DNA from: a virus
Strand: one strand, 5' to 3'
IMG/VR virus record: IMGVR_UViG_3300025913_000068
Span: 1-41,902 of that record
Length of the DNA stretch: 41,902 bases
Shown: positions 21,369 to 28,792 of the stretch, piece after piece
Layout of the letters: each line of letters opens with the position of its first letter
Numbering within the stretch: position 1 is the stretch's first letter
The notes under the pieces: generated by a model
The model's database searches: none
What the model saw: the letters and a program-made list of their open reading frames with translations, nothing else
Told to the model about the DNA's origin: nothing
Program-made: the position numbers and the translations under genes

Positions 21369-21962
21369 ATGACAAGGGACGCCATCATCAACCAGCTATT
21401 CACCGGGAAGAACTTCAACGACTGTATCGGTAGAATGGAGCCGGCGCACTTACAAGACGATTTGAAGATGGAGGTAATTGCAATTGTCTGTGAATGGAAT
21501 GACGAGAAGATCAGAGGATTGCATGAGCGGAAGGAGCTTGATTTTTATGTGGTGCGGGTGATCCTCAACCTTATCCAATCGAATACCAGCCCTTTCTATA
21601 AGAAGTTCAGGGTGCCTTCCGGCAATGTGGTATATGATGAATATGGGAAAGAGGATGTTTATACAGTCCTGGAGCATTACAACCGGATGCCGAGACATGG
21701 AGAAAACAGAAACCCGGCAGTTGCCACGCCCTCTTTTCTCGATGAAGCGGACGAGTTGGATAGGAGAACCACAAGGGAGGAAAAGGAAGTAAAGGCGCTG
21801 GAAGAGGCCGAAGGGCTTTACTGGTATCACAAAAACATGCTGGCCCTTTATATCGAGCACGGCACGTACAGGGCGGTGGAAAAGGCAACGAGGGTGCCCT
21901 ATGTCTCCTGCTTTCGAACGGTCTCTCAATCTATTCAGGAAATACGTCAAAAGATTTTATGA
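21369..21962 (+). CDS. Possible sigma-like regulator of unknown family (197 aa)
   Basis: The N-terminus has HLQDDLKMEVIAIVCEWNDE and FYVVRVILNLIQSNTSPFYK, resembling region 2 of sigma-70-like proteins. The C-terminus has MLALYIEHGTYRAVEKATRV, PYVSCFRTVSQSIQEIRQK, with an HTH-like end. Similarity to sigma factors is weak but in order. It may be a phage late sigma factor or anti-sigma-like protein. Overlaps the next gene by 4 nt. Confidence 0.4.
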   Translation: MTRDAIINQLFTGKNFNDCIGRMEPAHLQDDLKMEVIAIVCEWNDEKIRGLHERKELDFYVVRVILNLIQSNTSPFYKKFRVPSGNVVYDEYGKEDVYTVLEHYNRMPRHGENRNPAVATPSFLDEADELDRRTTREEKEVKALEEAEGLYWYHKNMLALYIEHGTYRAVEKATRVPYVSCFRTVSQSIQEIRQKIL

Positions 21963-22183
21963 TACACTGGAATATTTTAATCATCGCCTTGTCCCTAGCG
22001 TTCTGCCAGGTGGTGGTGCTGCACTTTGGATCGATCAAACCGTTCAATTGTATCAAGTGCATGACTGGCTGGTATGCCCTGGTGATAGGGTGCTGGCTGG
22101 TTGGCTGGCATGGGGTTGTTTACCTGCCGCTGGGGGTTTTTGTTGGGGCGATGTTTGAAGCAATTAAAATGAGATGGTTATGA
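21959..22183 (+). CDS. Small membrane protein with CxxC (74 aa)
   Basis: Two hydrophobic segments (residues 3-22 and about 38-65) surround KPFNCIKCMTGWYALVIG. The CxxC followed by a GW segment occurs in small membrane proteins near phage glycan genes. It overlaps the GT4 gene start by 4 nt. Function unknown. Membrane anchoring of the neighbouring sugar enzymes is a guess. Confidence 0.55.
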   Translation: MIHWNILIIALSLAFCQVVVLHFGSIKPFNCIKCMTGWYALVIGCWLVGWHGVVYLPLGVFVGAMFEAIKMRWL

Positions 22184-23193
22184 GGATCATCGCCTACGCC
22201 CCAGCCAACAACGGCCCCGCGTATCACCGGATATACATGCCCCTGATGAATATGGACGGCCCGGATGTTTTTATTACAAACTGCCTGAAGGAAGAACATT
22301 TCGAAAAAGGGTGCGATCTGTTCATGTACAATAGGGTATTGCCGGAAGAAGGCATGGAGCAATTCAACCGACTGCGGGAAAAGTACGGCTTCCGGGTTTG
22401 CGTGGATATAGACGACTATTGGGAGCTGGACCCTCACCATATCCTCTATAAAGAAAGCATTGATCAGGGATTTGCTAAACAGCAGATCAGGCACTTGCAG
22501 CATGCTGATGTAATCCTGACCACGCATGAAAGATTGGCGGAGCAGATAAGAGATATATTACCGCAAGCGGCGGCCCACATCTGCCCCAATGCCATCCTAC
22601 GGAAAGACCAATTCAATATAATTCGTTCCCGCTCCGATAAGACTCGCCTTTTCTGGCAGGGGTCCATTACCCATAAAGAGGATATACGGCTTTTGGAGCG
22701 GCCCATTCAAGCCCTAGCGCCCATTTCAGACAAGATAAAGATGGTCCTGGCTGGCTACCAGGAAGATGAGCAGGAATGGCACGATATGGTGCATTCCTAC
22801 ACCTATGACTTGAAGCACATTTACAAGCTCATCTCCGGTACCGACGTACACGAATACTATGCGGCCTATGCCCATGCTGACATATGCCTTGTCCCGCTGG
22901 TTAATTCCCCTTTCAACCGAATGAAAAGTAACCTGAAGATCTTGGAGGCTGCGAACATGGGCCTGCCGGTTATTGCTTCCGGGGTGCATCCCTATCTCGG
23001 CATGCCTGTATCTTTCTGTAAAAACAGCCGGGATTGGATCGGTCATATTAAAAGGCTGGTCCAGTGGCCTGCGCGAAGGGAAGAAGAAGGGCAGCGGCTG
23101 GCAGAATACTGCCAGGAACATTACAACTTCCATAAGATCAATAACGAGCGGCGTCAGATTTTGGAGTATGTCGCTACAAAAGCAAACGCATGA
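22180..23193 (+). CDS. GT4-family glycosyltransferase
   Basis: 337 residues from the ATG at 22180, overlapping the previous stop. The upstream ATG at 22174 is possible. The fold is GT-B. MRIIAYAPANNGPAYHRIYM at the N-terminus binds the acceptor side. The C-terminal half has LFWQGSITHKEDIRLL and ADICLVPLVNSPFNRMKSNL, then KILEAANMGLPVIASG, the donor-binding E-x-x-xxxG-PVI region of GT4 enzymes. It would move a sugar from a nucleotide-sugar to an unknown acceptor. Unusual location between terminase genes. Confidence 0.8.
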   Translation: MRIIAYAPANNGPAYHRIYMPLMNMDGPDVFITNCLKEEHFEKGCDLFMYNRVLPEEGMEQFNRLREKYGFRVCVDIDDYWELDPHHILYKESIDQGFAKQQIRHLQHADVILTTHERLAEQIRDILPQAAAHICPNAILRKDQFNIIRSRSDKTRLFWQGSITHKEDIRLLERPIQALAPISDKIKMVLAGYQEDEQEWHDMVHSYTYDLKHIYKLISGTDVHEYYAAYAHADICLVPLVNSPFNRMKSNLKILEAANMGLPVIASGVHPYLGMPVSFCKNSRDWIGHIKRLVQWPARREEEGQRLAEYCQEHYNFHKINNERRQILEYVATKANA

Positions 23194-23405
23194 GCACTGT
23201 ATTAAACTCATTAAGAGACGAGAATGAGCATAGGGAAGCAACCGATCTGTTGTCTGGAAAAATGATTTGTTCGGTGACTAAAAACACCAACAAAGACGAA
23301 GGGGTAATAATCCATCTTTCTGACGGATCGGCATTAGAAGTGGGGTTTTCTTCAAATGAAGGATCGATATTATACCATTATCCCAAAATAGTGAAGCTCT
23401 CATGA
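23190..23405 (+). CDS. Hypothetical small protein (71 aa)
   Basis: Beta-rich C-terminus (EGVIIHLSDGSALEVGFSSN). Overlaps neighbours by 4 nt, so it is made with the sugar genes. Not recognised. Confidence 0.45.
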   Translation: MSTVLNSLRDENEHREATDLLSGKMICSVTKNTNKDEGVIIHLSDGSALEVGFSSNEGSILYHYPKIVKLS

Positions 23406-23821
23406 AACCGGAAAATAAAGTCTTCCTCGAAGAAAACAGAAAGCACTGGAGCACTCTCCGCGATGCGAAATATCTCCGTCACCTGGACGGGAATACCCGC
23501 AGCCGCATGGTGCAGGTTATGTCCGAAGAGTTCCAGCCGGGCTACACGGCAGACCTATGGTGCGCTCCGTGCGTATCGGAGATGGTGACAACGTTGTATC
23601 AGAGGTTCGAGCAATGGGAGGCAGCGCAGGAAAAAGCCCTCCAAGAAGTAATGACTACCATAAACTCGAATCCGCCTATTGTAATTCAAATTACCGAAGC
23701 TGAAAAGCAGGCAATGGAGGAAAGGGCCAAAGCCTTGGAGGAGGCGGCAAATATCACGACAGTTAAGCCATTACAAGTACAGGCCAATTTCCCCTCACAC
23801 AAAAAGCATCATCGCCGATGA
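23402..23821 (+). CDS. Conserved phage-type protein (139 aa)
   Basis: MKPENKVFLEENRKHWSTLR and RSRMVQVMSEEFQPGYTADL, followed by WCAPCVSEMV, form a pattern I have seen in Bacteroidota phages near terminase genes. Residues 66-72 carry a WCAPC pair. The C-terminus is helical and basic. Function unknown. It may bind DNA ends or another packaging part. Confidence 0.5.
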   Translation: MKPENKVFLEENRKHWSTLRDAKYLRHLDGNTRSRMVQVMSEEFQPGYTADLWCAPCVSEMVTTLYQRFEQWEAAQEKALQEVMTTINSNPPIVIQITEAEKQAMEERAKALEEAANITTVKPLQVQANFPSHKKHHRR

Positions 23822-24051
23822 AAGAGACAATACCATTAAGGGCTGGCCTGAAATTCCGGTCAAAGACGTTCAGGGCCGAGGCGGAAATAGTCTCTATGGA
23901 CGAATCGACAGATACCATCCGCGTAAGGTTGACACCTTCAGACGGTAACGCGTATGAAAGCGAATGGCCGCTATTGGCTACAAAAGACCATTTCAAACAA
24001 GGCTTTTATTTCATTCCTGAGCATAAACCCAACGATGTAACCATATGGTAA
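23818..24051 (+). CDS. Hypothetical small protein (77 aa)
   Basis: Small beta-rich protein with LRAGLKFRSKTFRAEAEIV and DTIRVRLTPSDGNAYESEW. Fully coupled with neighbours. Not recognised. Confidence 0.45.
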   Translation: MKETIPLRAGLKFRSKTFRAEAEIVSMDESTDTIRVRLTPSDGNAYESEWPLLATKDHFKQGFYFIPEHKPNDVTIW

Positions 24052-24725
24052 CCATACACCCCACGGCCGTCATCGGCCCCAATGTAGAGATCGAGGACGA
24101 TGTATATATCGGACCCCTATGTGTTATTGGCTTTCCAGCTGAATGGAAGGGCAGGGAAGGGGAAGACAAGGGGGTTTTGATCTGCCGGGGTGCGCGGCTG
24201 ACAGGGTTGGTGACGGTTGACAGTGGGGTAGAGCGGCAGACGGTAATTGGAGAGCGGTGCTATCTCATGAAGCACAGTCATGTCGGGCATGACGCTAATT
24301 TGGTTGAGGACGTTATAGTAAGCTGTGGCGCCAAGATCGGTGGTCATGCGGAGATAATGTCCAGTGTAAATATTGGCCTAAATGCTGTCATTCACCAACG
24401 GCAACGGATAGAAGCATGTAGCATGATCGGGATGGGGGCGGTAATCACCAAGGGCCTGAAGACGGTCGAATTCGGAGTGTATGTCGGAAATCCCGCCAGG
24501 TTTCTCCGAGAAAATACCTCACACCGCAGCTATTCCATGTCAAAAACAATTGAGTATAAGGGATATATCATTAAAACCGAAGAATACCTAAATTATAAAA
24601 AATGTCACTACGAGATAAAGGACGCCAATGGGGTTGTGGTGGAAAACTCTCTTTGGTATGATAATACTTATTCGCCTGTCGAGCATGCCATCAGTTCGGC
24701 GAAAAATTACATTGATAAGTTATGA
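24045..24725 (+). CDS. LpxA-like left-handed beta-helix acyltransferase with C-terminal extension
   Basis: 226 residues. Residues 1-160 are hexapeptide repeats like LpxA (IHPTAVIGPNVEIEDDVYIG, then TVIGERCYLMKHSHVGHD). KHSHVGHD matches the catalytic-His region of LpxA (VHVAHD), and it ends with VYVGNPARFL. It would transfer an acyl or acetyl group to a sugar. The last 62 residues (starting MSKTIEYKGYIIKTEEYL) form a separate small beta domain not found in LpxA. An in-frame ATG at 24537 begins exactly there, so it could also be made alone. LpxA-type chain length and donor cannot be read from the sequence. Confidence 0.75.
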   Translation: MVTIHPTAVIGPNVEIEDDVYIGPLCVIGFPAEWKGREGEDKGVLICRGARLTGLVTVDSGVERQTVIGERCYLMKHSHVGHDANLVEDVIVSCGAKIGGHAEIMSSVNIGLNAVIHQRQRIEACSMIGMGAVITKGLKTVEFGVYVGNPARFLRENTSHRSYSMSKTIEYKGYIIKTEEYLNYKKCHYEIKDANGVVVENSLWYDNTYSPVEHAISSAKNYIDKL

Positions 24726-25366
24726 AAGTCTCCATCATCTTCTTGGACTACATGCGCCACGACTATACCGCCCGGGTAAAAGCCCAGAACTTTGGCAACG
24801 CGGGCCACGACTTCAGCTTGGTGACCGTGGACCGGAAGGGCATTGCTGCTGCCCTAAATGAAGGAATAGCGAGATCTCGGGGGCACGACGCGATTGTCAC
24901 CATGGCAAACGATATCCTCATGCCCGCCGGCTGGCTGGCTGCTATGGTAGTCGCTGCGCAGGCCATACCCAATACCGGCATGTGCGGCATTCATTGCGTG
25001 GAAGGATTGGAAAGCCCGGAGCCCGTGAATATGGGCGGCGTCCTGGTTCATCCGAACTTTACCGCCTTTGGCAATGCGCTGATCCCATTTTCAGCCATCG
25101 ACAAGATCGGCGGATTTAATGAGGAATATGATCCGTACGGAATGCATGATAGCGATTTTGCCTATCGGCTGAATAAGACAGGACACATCAATTACTATCT
25201 GCATGGGCTGAAGTCTGAGCATATCGGCCATGATGTAGGCAATGGAACCGAATACCGCACCATGAAGGATGCCGGGCTTGCGGCGGCAGCCGATAAGTGG
25301 GGAAGGTTGACAGAAGAATACGACCGCAGCAGTAATTACACCATTAATCTCCCGGAATGGCCGTAA
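24722..25366 (+). CDS. GT2-family glycosyltransferase
   Basis: 214 residues. MKVSIIFLDYMRHDYTARVK starts a Rossmann-type GT-A fold. GIAAALNEGIARSRGHD leads to AIVTMANDIL, where the DxD-like metal site lies, and GGFNEEYDPYGMHDSDFAYR is typical of the acceptor side of GT2 enzymes. It is shorter than many GT2 enzymes but complete in motifs. It overlaps the terminase large subunit start by 10 nt, so this sugar cassette is tied to packaging-gene expression. Confidence 0.8.
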   Translation: MKVSIIFLDYMRHDYTARVKAQNFGNAGHDFSLVTVDRKGIAAALNEGIARSRGHDAIVTMANDILMPAGWLAAMVVAAQAIPNTGMCGIHCVEGLESPEPVNMGGVLVHPNFTAFGNALIPFSAIDKIGGFNEEYDPYGMHDSDFAYRLNKTGHINYYLHGLKSEHIGHDVGNGTEYRTMKDAGLAAAADKWGRLTEEYDRSSNYTINLPEWP

Positions 25367-26775
25367 CCAGATCAAAGAAAGCGGACAATCAAAGCCTGGA
25401 AATTGAATATAACCGGCCCTTCCTTTACGAGTATCAAAAGAAAATAATCGATAGCCCGGCCCGATACACTGTCTGCCTCGCTGCGACAAAGTGCGGGAAA
25501 ACAGCCTCGCACATCGTATGGCTTTTCGAACAGGCGCTACAATGTGCCAGAGATCCAACCATGCGCCGGGAAAGATTGGTTGTAGACGAAAACGGTCAAC
25601 TGGTCAAAGAGGGGGGAAGGGTTGTATATATTATCAACGAAGACCCCGAGCTCCTCAATCAATCCGTGTGGTGGGTAGCCCCTACCTTCGGCCAGGCAAA
25701 GATCGCTTTCAATCGCATGAAGGCTCAACTGCGGGCGACCGAGACAGACACCGGGAAGCCCATGGATAAAAAAGAGCTTTTTACAGCCAATGAGACAAAC
25801 CTGATCATTACCCTTGCGACCGGCGTAAAGATCGAATTTAAGACTGGGGAGAAGCCGGATAATCTGTATGGGGATGACGTTTATGCTTTTGTTTTTGATG
25901 AATTTACCAGGGCCAGGGAAGGCGCCTGGCACGCCCTGCGGTCCACCATCACCAGCACGGGCGGTAAAGGAAAGTTCATCGGCAACGCAAAGGATAAAAA
26001 GAATTGGGGTAATAAGCTGGCTATGAGGGCAAAGTCCGGGGTAGATCCGGACTTCGAATACCACAAGATTACGGCCTACGACGCTGCGGCCGCCGGCATG
26101 AAGACGAAGGACGGCCGCCCCTTCTTGGAAGAGATCGAAGCGGCAAAGCGGGACTTACCCGAGAGTGTGTTCAATGAGCTTTACCTGGCGGAGCCTTCCG
26201 AGGATGGTAGCAATCCTTTCGGACTGAAACACATAGCGGCCTGTTGTGTGCCTGGCTTGTCAGATCAACCGGCCATCTGTTATGGCATCGACCTTGCCAG
26301 AAAGATAGATTCTGTCTCGATCATGGGGCTGGACAAGCTGGGGCATGTCTCGCATTATGACAATTTTACGAAGCAATCCTGGCCCCATACCGTTGAACGT
26401 ATAAAGTACCTGCCCAACAAGCCAATGGCCATGGATAGCACCGGCGTGGGTGATGTGATTCTTTCCCAGGTGGAGCAGACCCAAAGCCAGGTGGAAGGGT
26501 ATATCTTCAGCCAGATCAGTAAGCAACGACTTATGGAAGGGCTGGCACTGGCTATTCAATCCCGCAAAATCTACATTCCCGACGACGATAATGTCGTCAG
26601 CGGCACGGGCAAGATCCGTCACCAGTTGGAACAGTTCGAGGTGGTATATACCCGCACCGGGGTAAAGTACTCCGCGCCCGACGGAGATCATGATGATGAC
26701 GTAGTTTCTCTTGCTTTAGCTTGGCACAAATATCAAACCTGCGCAATTAGCGGGGATGAGATAAGTGTTTATTAA
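25357..26775 (+). CDS. Terminase large subunit
   Basis: 472 residues. Walker A is ATKCGKT (43-49); Walker B with catalytic Glu is FVFDEF (D181, E182). The nuclease domain has CYGIDLA (D312), AMDS (D360) and DGDHDDD (442-448) as the three acidic metal-binding motifs. It packages DNA into the prohead by ATP hydrolysis and cuts it. Full length with all motifs present. A long segment between Walker A and VWWVAPTFGQAK may be family-specific. Confidence 0.9.
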   Translation: MAVTRSKKADNQSLEIEYNRPFLYEYQKKIIDSPARYTVCLAATKCGKTASHIVWLFEQALQCARDPTMRRERLVVDENGQLVKEGGRVVYIINEDPELLNQSVWWVAPTFGQAKIAFNRMKAQLRATETDTGKPMDKKELFTANETNLIITLATGVKIEFKTGEKPDNLYGDDVYAFVFDEFTRAREGAWHALRSTITSTGGKGKFIGNAKDKKNWGNKLAMRAKSGVDPDFEYHKITAYDAAAAGMKTKDGRPFLEEIEAAKRDLPESVFNELYLAEPSEDGSNPFGLKHIAACCVPGLSDQPAICYGIDLARKIDSVSIMGLDKLGHVSHYDNFTKQSWPHTVERIKYLPNKPMAMDSTGVGDVILSQVEQTQSQVEGYIFSQISKQRLMEGLALAIQSRKIYIPDDDNVVSGTGKIRHQLEQFEVVYTRTGVKYSAPDGDHDDDVVSLALAWHKYQTCAISGDEISVY

Positions 26776-26845
26776 TCAAATACAAGCGGCCATTTTTCAC
26801 AACAGAGCTTCTTCTTGTTGGACGTTTTTAGTACCTTCCCCGTCC

Positions 26846-26971
26846 ATGCAACTATCCGACTGCCTGACCATCAACGCAGATGGTCTTCTTATCTATACCG
26901 CCGACCGGGGTATCCGACACGAAGTTATAGGCGGAACGAACGGGCTTTTACATCTCCGCCCTCTCTCTTAA
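26846..26971 (+). CDS. Uncertain small ORF (41 aa)
   Basis: The ATG at 26846 gives MQLSDCLTINADGLLIYTAD and ends at the TAA at 26969. A longer GTG-started frame from 26765 also exists. It lies in the 234-nt gap between the terminase and the gp10-like gene. No support other than the frame. It may be a remnant. Confidence 0.25.
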   Translation: MQLSDCLTINADGLLIYTADRGIRHEVIGGTNGLLHLRPLS

Positions 26972-27009
26972 TCCCCAGAAACAAATACCGCTCACGCATA
27001 TTTAATGCT

Positions 27010-27630
27010 ATGAGCATCAGCAAAGCCCAGGCGGAAGCGCTGGCCGAAGGGTTTTTAGATACCATCGGCACGGAAGGCAAGGATTCATTGCGCCCGAAAG
27101 AGACGTTGTCTGAGGCCATCCTGCTCGTCGGTGAGCTCATCCAGGACTGCCAGACCAATCTTAATGCTTCGAATAAGGTAGCCAGCGGCAAGCTCAGCGA
27201 ATCGCTAATAGCCAACGAACCATACCAAGTGGGTTCAATCATGCAGGTAGATATGATGATGGCGTATTATGGCCTATTCGTTAACAAGGGCGTCAAGGGG
27301 ACAAGGAGCGGGCGCAGTACGGCTGGCTATTCCTTCAAGAACGAGATCGTTTCCCGCAAGATGTATGACGCTATTTCCAAATGGATCGACCTGGGAAAGA
27401 TTACTACCCGTACAGTCAAGAAATATGCCGGACATGGGCGCCATGAAGTGAAGATGAAAAATATTGCCCAGCTGGATAAGGCTTATGCCGTGGCCCGGTC
27501 TATTAAACAGCGCGGCCTCAAACCTACCGGCTTTTTGGATAAGGCCGTATCAACCCTACGGACGAAAATAGGCAACCGACTGAGCCAGGGCCTGAAGGTA
27601 GATATTATTCAATCACTCTCTAACATCTGA
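27010..27630 (+). CDS. HK97 gp10-like head-tail/tail completion protein
   Basis: 206 residues from the ATG at 27010. The frame is open upstream to 26815 but the extra part looks non-coding. ASGKLSESLI, then MMMAYYGLFVNKGVKGTRSG and SFKNEIVSRKMYDAISKWI, match the gp10-like pattern of a Gly-containing loop and a partial NKGVKG motif common in Bacteroidota phages. ARSIKQRGLKPTGFLDKAV ends the domain. It would help join head and tail. Confidence 0.6.
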   Translation: MSISKAQAEALAEGFLDTIGTEGKDSLRPKETLSEAILLVGELIQDCQTNLNASNKVASGKLSESLIANEPYQVGSIMQVDMMMAYYGLFVNKGVKGTRSGRSTAGYSFKNEIVSRKMYDAISKWIDLGKITTRTVKKYAGHGRHEVKMKNIAQLDKAYAVARSIKQRGLKPTGFLDKAVSTLRTKIGNRLSQGLKVDIIQSLSNI

Positions 27631-27631
27631 T

Positions 27632-28792
27632 ATGGCACTGACGATAAACTACACGCCTCCCATATATAGTTCCATCCATGGCGATCTTATCTATACGGTT
27701 GCGGATGCCGACAAGGTCGCTGATCCTACCACTTATGCCAATTTCAAATTCATTGGGGACATTTATATCGGAGGCAATTTAATCGCCCGGCTAAAGCGCG
27801 TCCCTGATCCAGTTACGGGTATTGGTGTGTTCAATGTAGCTTCCATTGTCCGGGCCTATTTAAGCTCCGCCTTCAATCCTACTCCTGGAATTTTAATAGC
27901 TCAGGCATTCGGAGAAGGAGAATTTTATGTCAACGTGGACATGCATTTTGGGGAAGAATGGAACTATACGCCAGTATATAACATACTTGGCGATACGCCG
28001 CGCAGCTTTGTTAATAGTTATAATGGGCGATTTATTAGTGGTACCAGTTTGTTGGCGGCCAATAATCAAAAGGTAACAAGTAATCGCCCTACAACAGGAT
28101 ATGCCTTCTTGAATAGTAGTTTTCTATTTATTCCTTACTTCCAATATACGGGCGGGGCGGTATCATTCAGTGTGGCTCCTTCTGGTGGCGGATCCGCATT
28201 CTCTACATCGTTCACTCCTACGCTTGTGGATATGAACCTTCTTAACGTGTCGCCTATCGCACTAAATGCGCTGCATGCTGGCTGCATAACCGCTGCCACG
28301 ACATCCTACGCCGTGACAATAGGATCACAGACATATATTATTAAGCTTTTTTGCGAACCGATTTATCAGCCGTATACAATCCATTTCTTGAATCAATATG
28401 GAGGTTTCGACAGCAAAATATTTAGCAAGGTTAGCAGGAAGACATTGGAGATCGAGCGCAAGGATTACGGTCGGCTGCCTTATACAGTCGACGGTTCAGG
28501 GCAAGTGTCTTATAGTTCGTCGAATGGCATTTTCAACGAAGAGCGCAGTACATATAGTAGCCTATGGAAAGAAAAGATGTCCTTAAACAGCGATATCCTG
28601 ACGGATGAAGAATATATGTGGCTGCAGGACCTGCTCCTCTCGCCAATGATATATTTAGAGGATGGCGGTTATTTCTTTCCCATTGTAATTACGGATTCCA
28701 ACTATGAGGCCAAGAAAGTGATAAATGACGACCTGACCAGCCTGGTGATTAATATAGAATTTGGAAAACAATTAAATGCGCAGTTCAGATGA
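27632..28792 (+). CDS. Phage virion protein, probably tail or baseplate (386 aa)
   Basis: Beta-rich protein with long low-complexity Ser/Thr/Gly segments (SFSVAPSGGGSAFSTSFTP). DEEYMWLQDLLLSPMIYLED near the end is a pattern shared by Bacteroidota tail-tip proteins. It overlaps the next large virion gene by 4 nt. Location between terminase and tape measure supports a tail role. Exact role unknown. Confidence 0.5.
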   Translation: MALTINYTPPIYSSIHGDLIYTVADADKVADPTTYANFKFIGDIYIGGNLIARLKRVPDPVTGIGVFNVASIVRAYLSSAFNPTPGILIAQAFGEGEFYVNVDMHFGEEWNYTPVYNILGDTPRSFVNSYNGRFISGTSLLAANNQKVTSNRPTTGYAFLNSSFLFIPYFQYTGGAVSFSVAPSGGGSAFSTSFTPTLVDMNLLNVSPIALNALHAGCITAATTSYAVTIGSQTYIIKLFCEPIYQPYTIHFLNQYGGFDSKIFSKVSRKTLEIERKDYGRLPYTVDGSGQVSYSSSNGIFNEERSTYSSLWKEKMSLNSDILTDEEYMWLQDLLLSPMIYLEDGGYFFPIVITDSNYEAKKVINDDLTSLVINIEFGKQLNAQFR

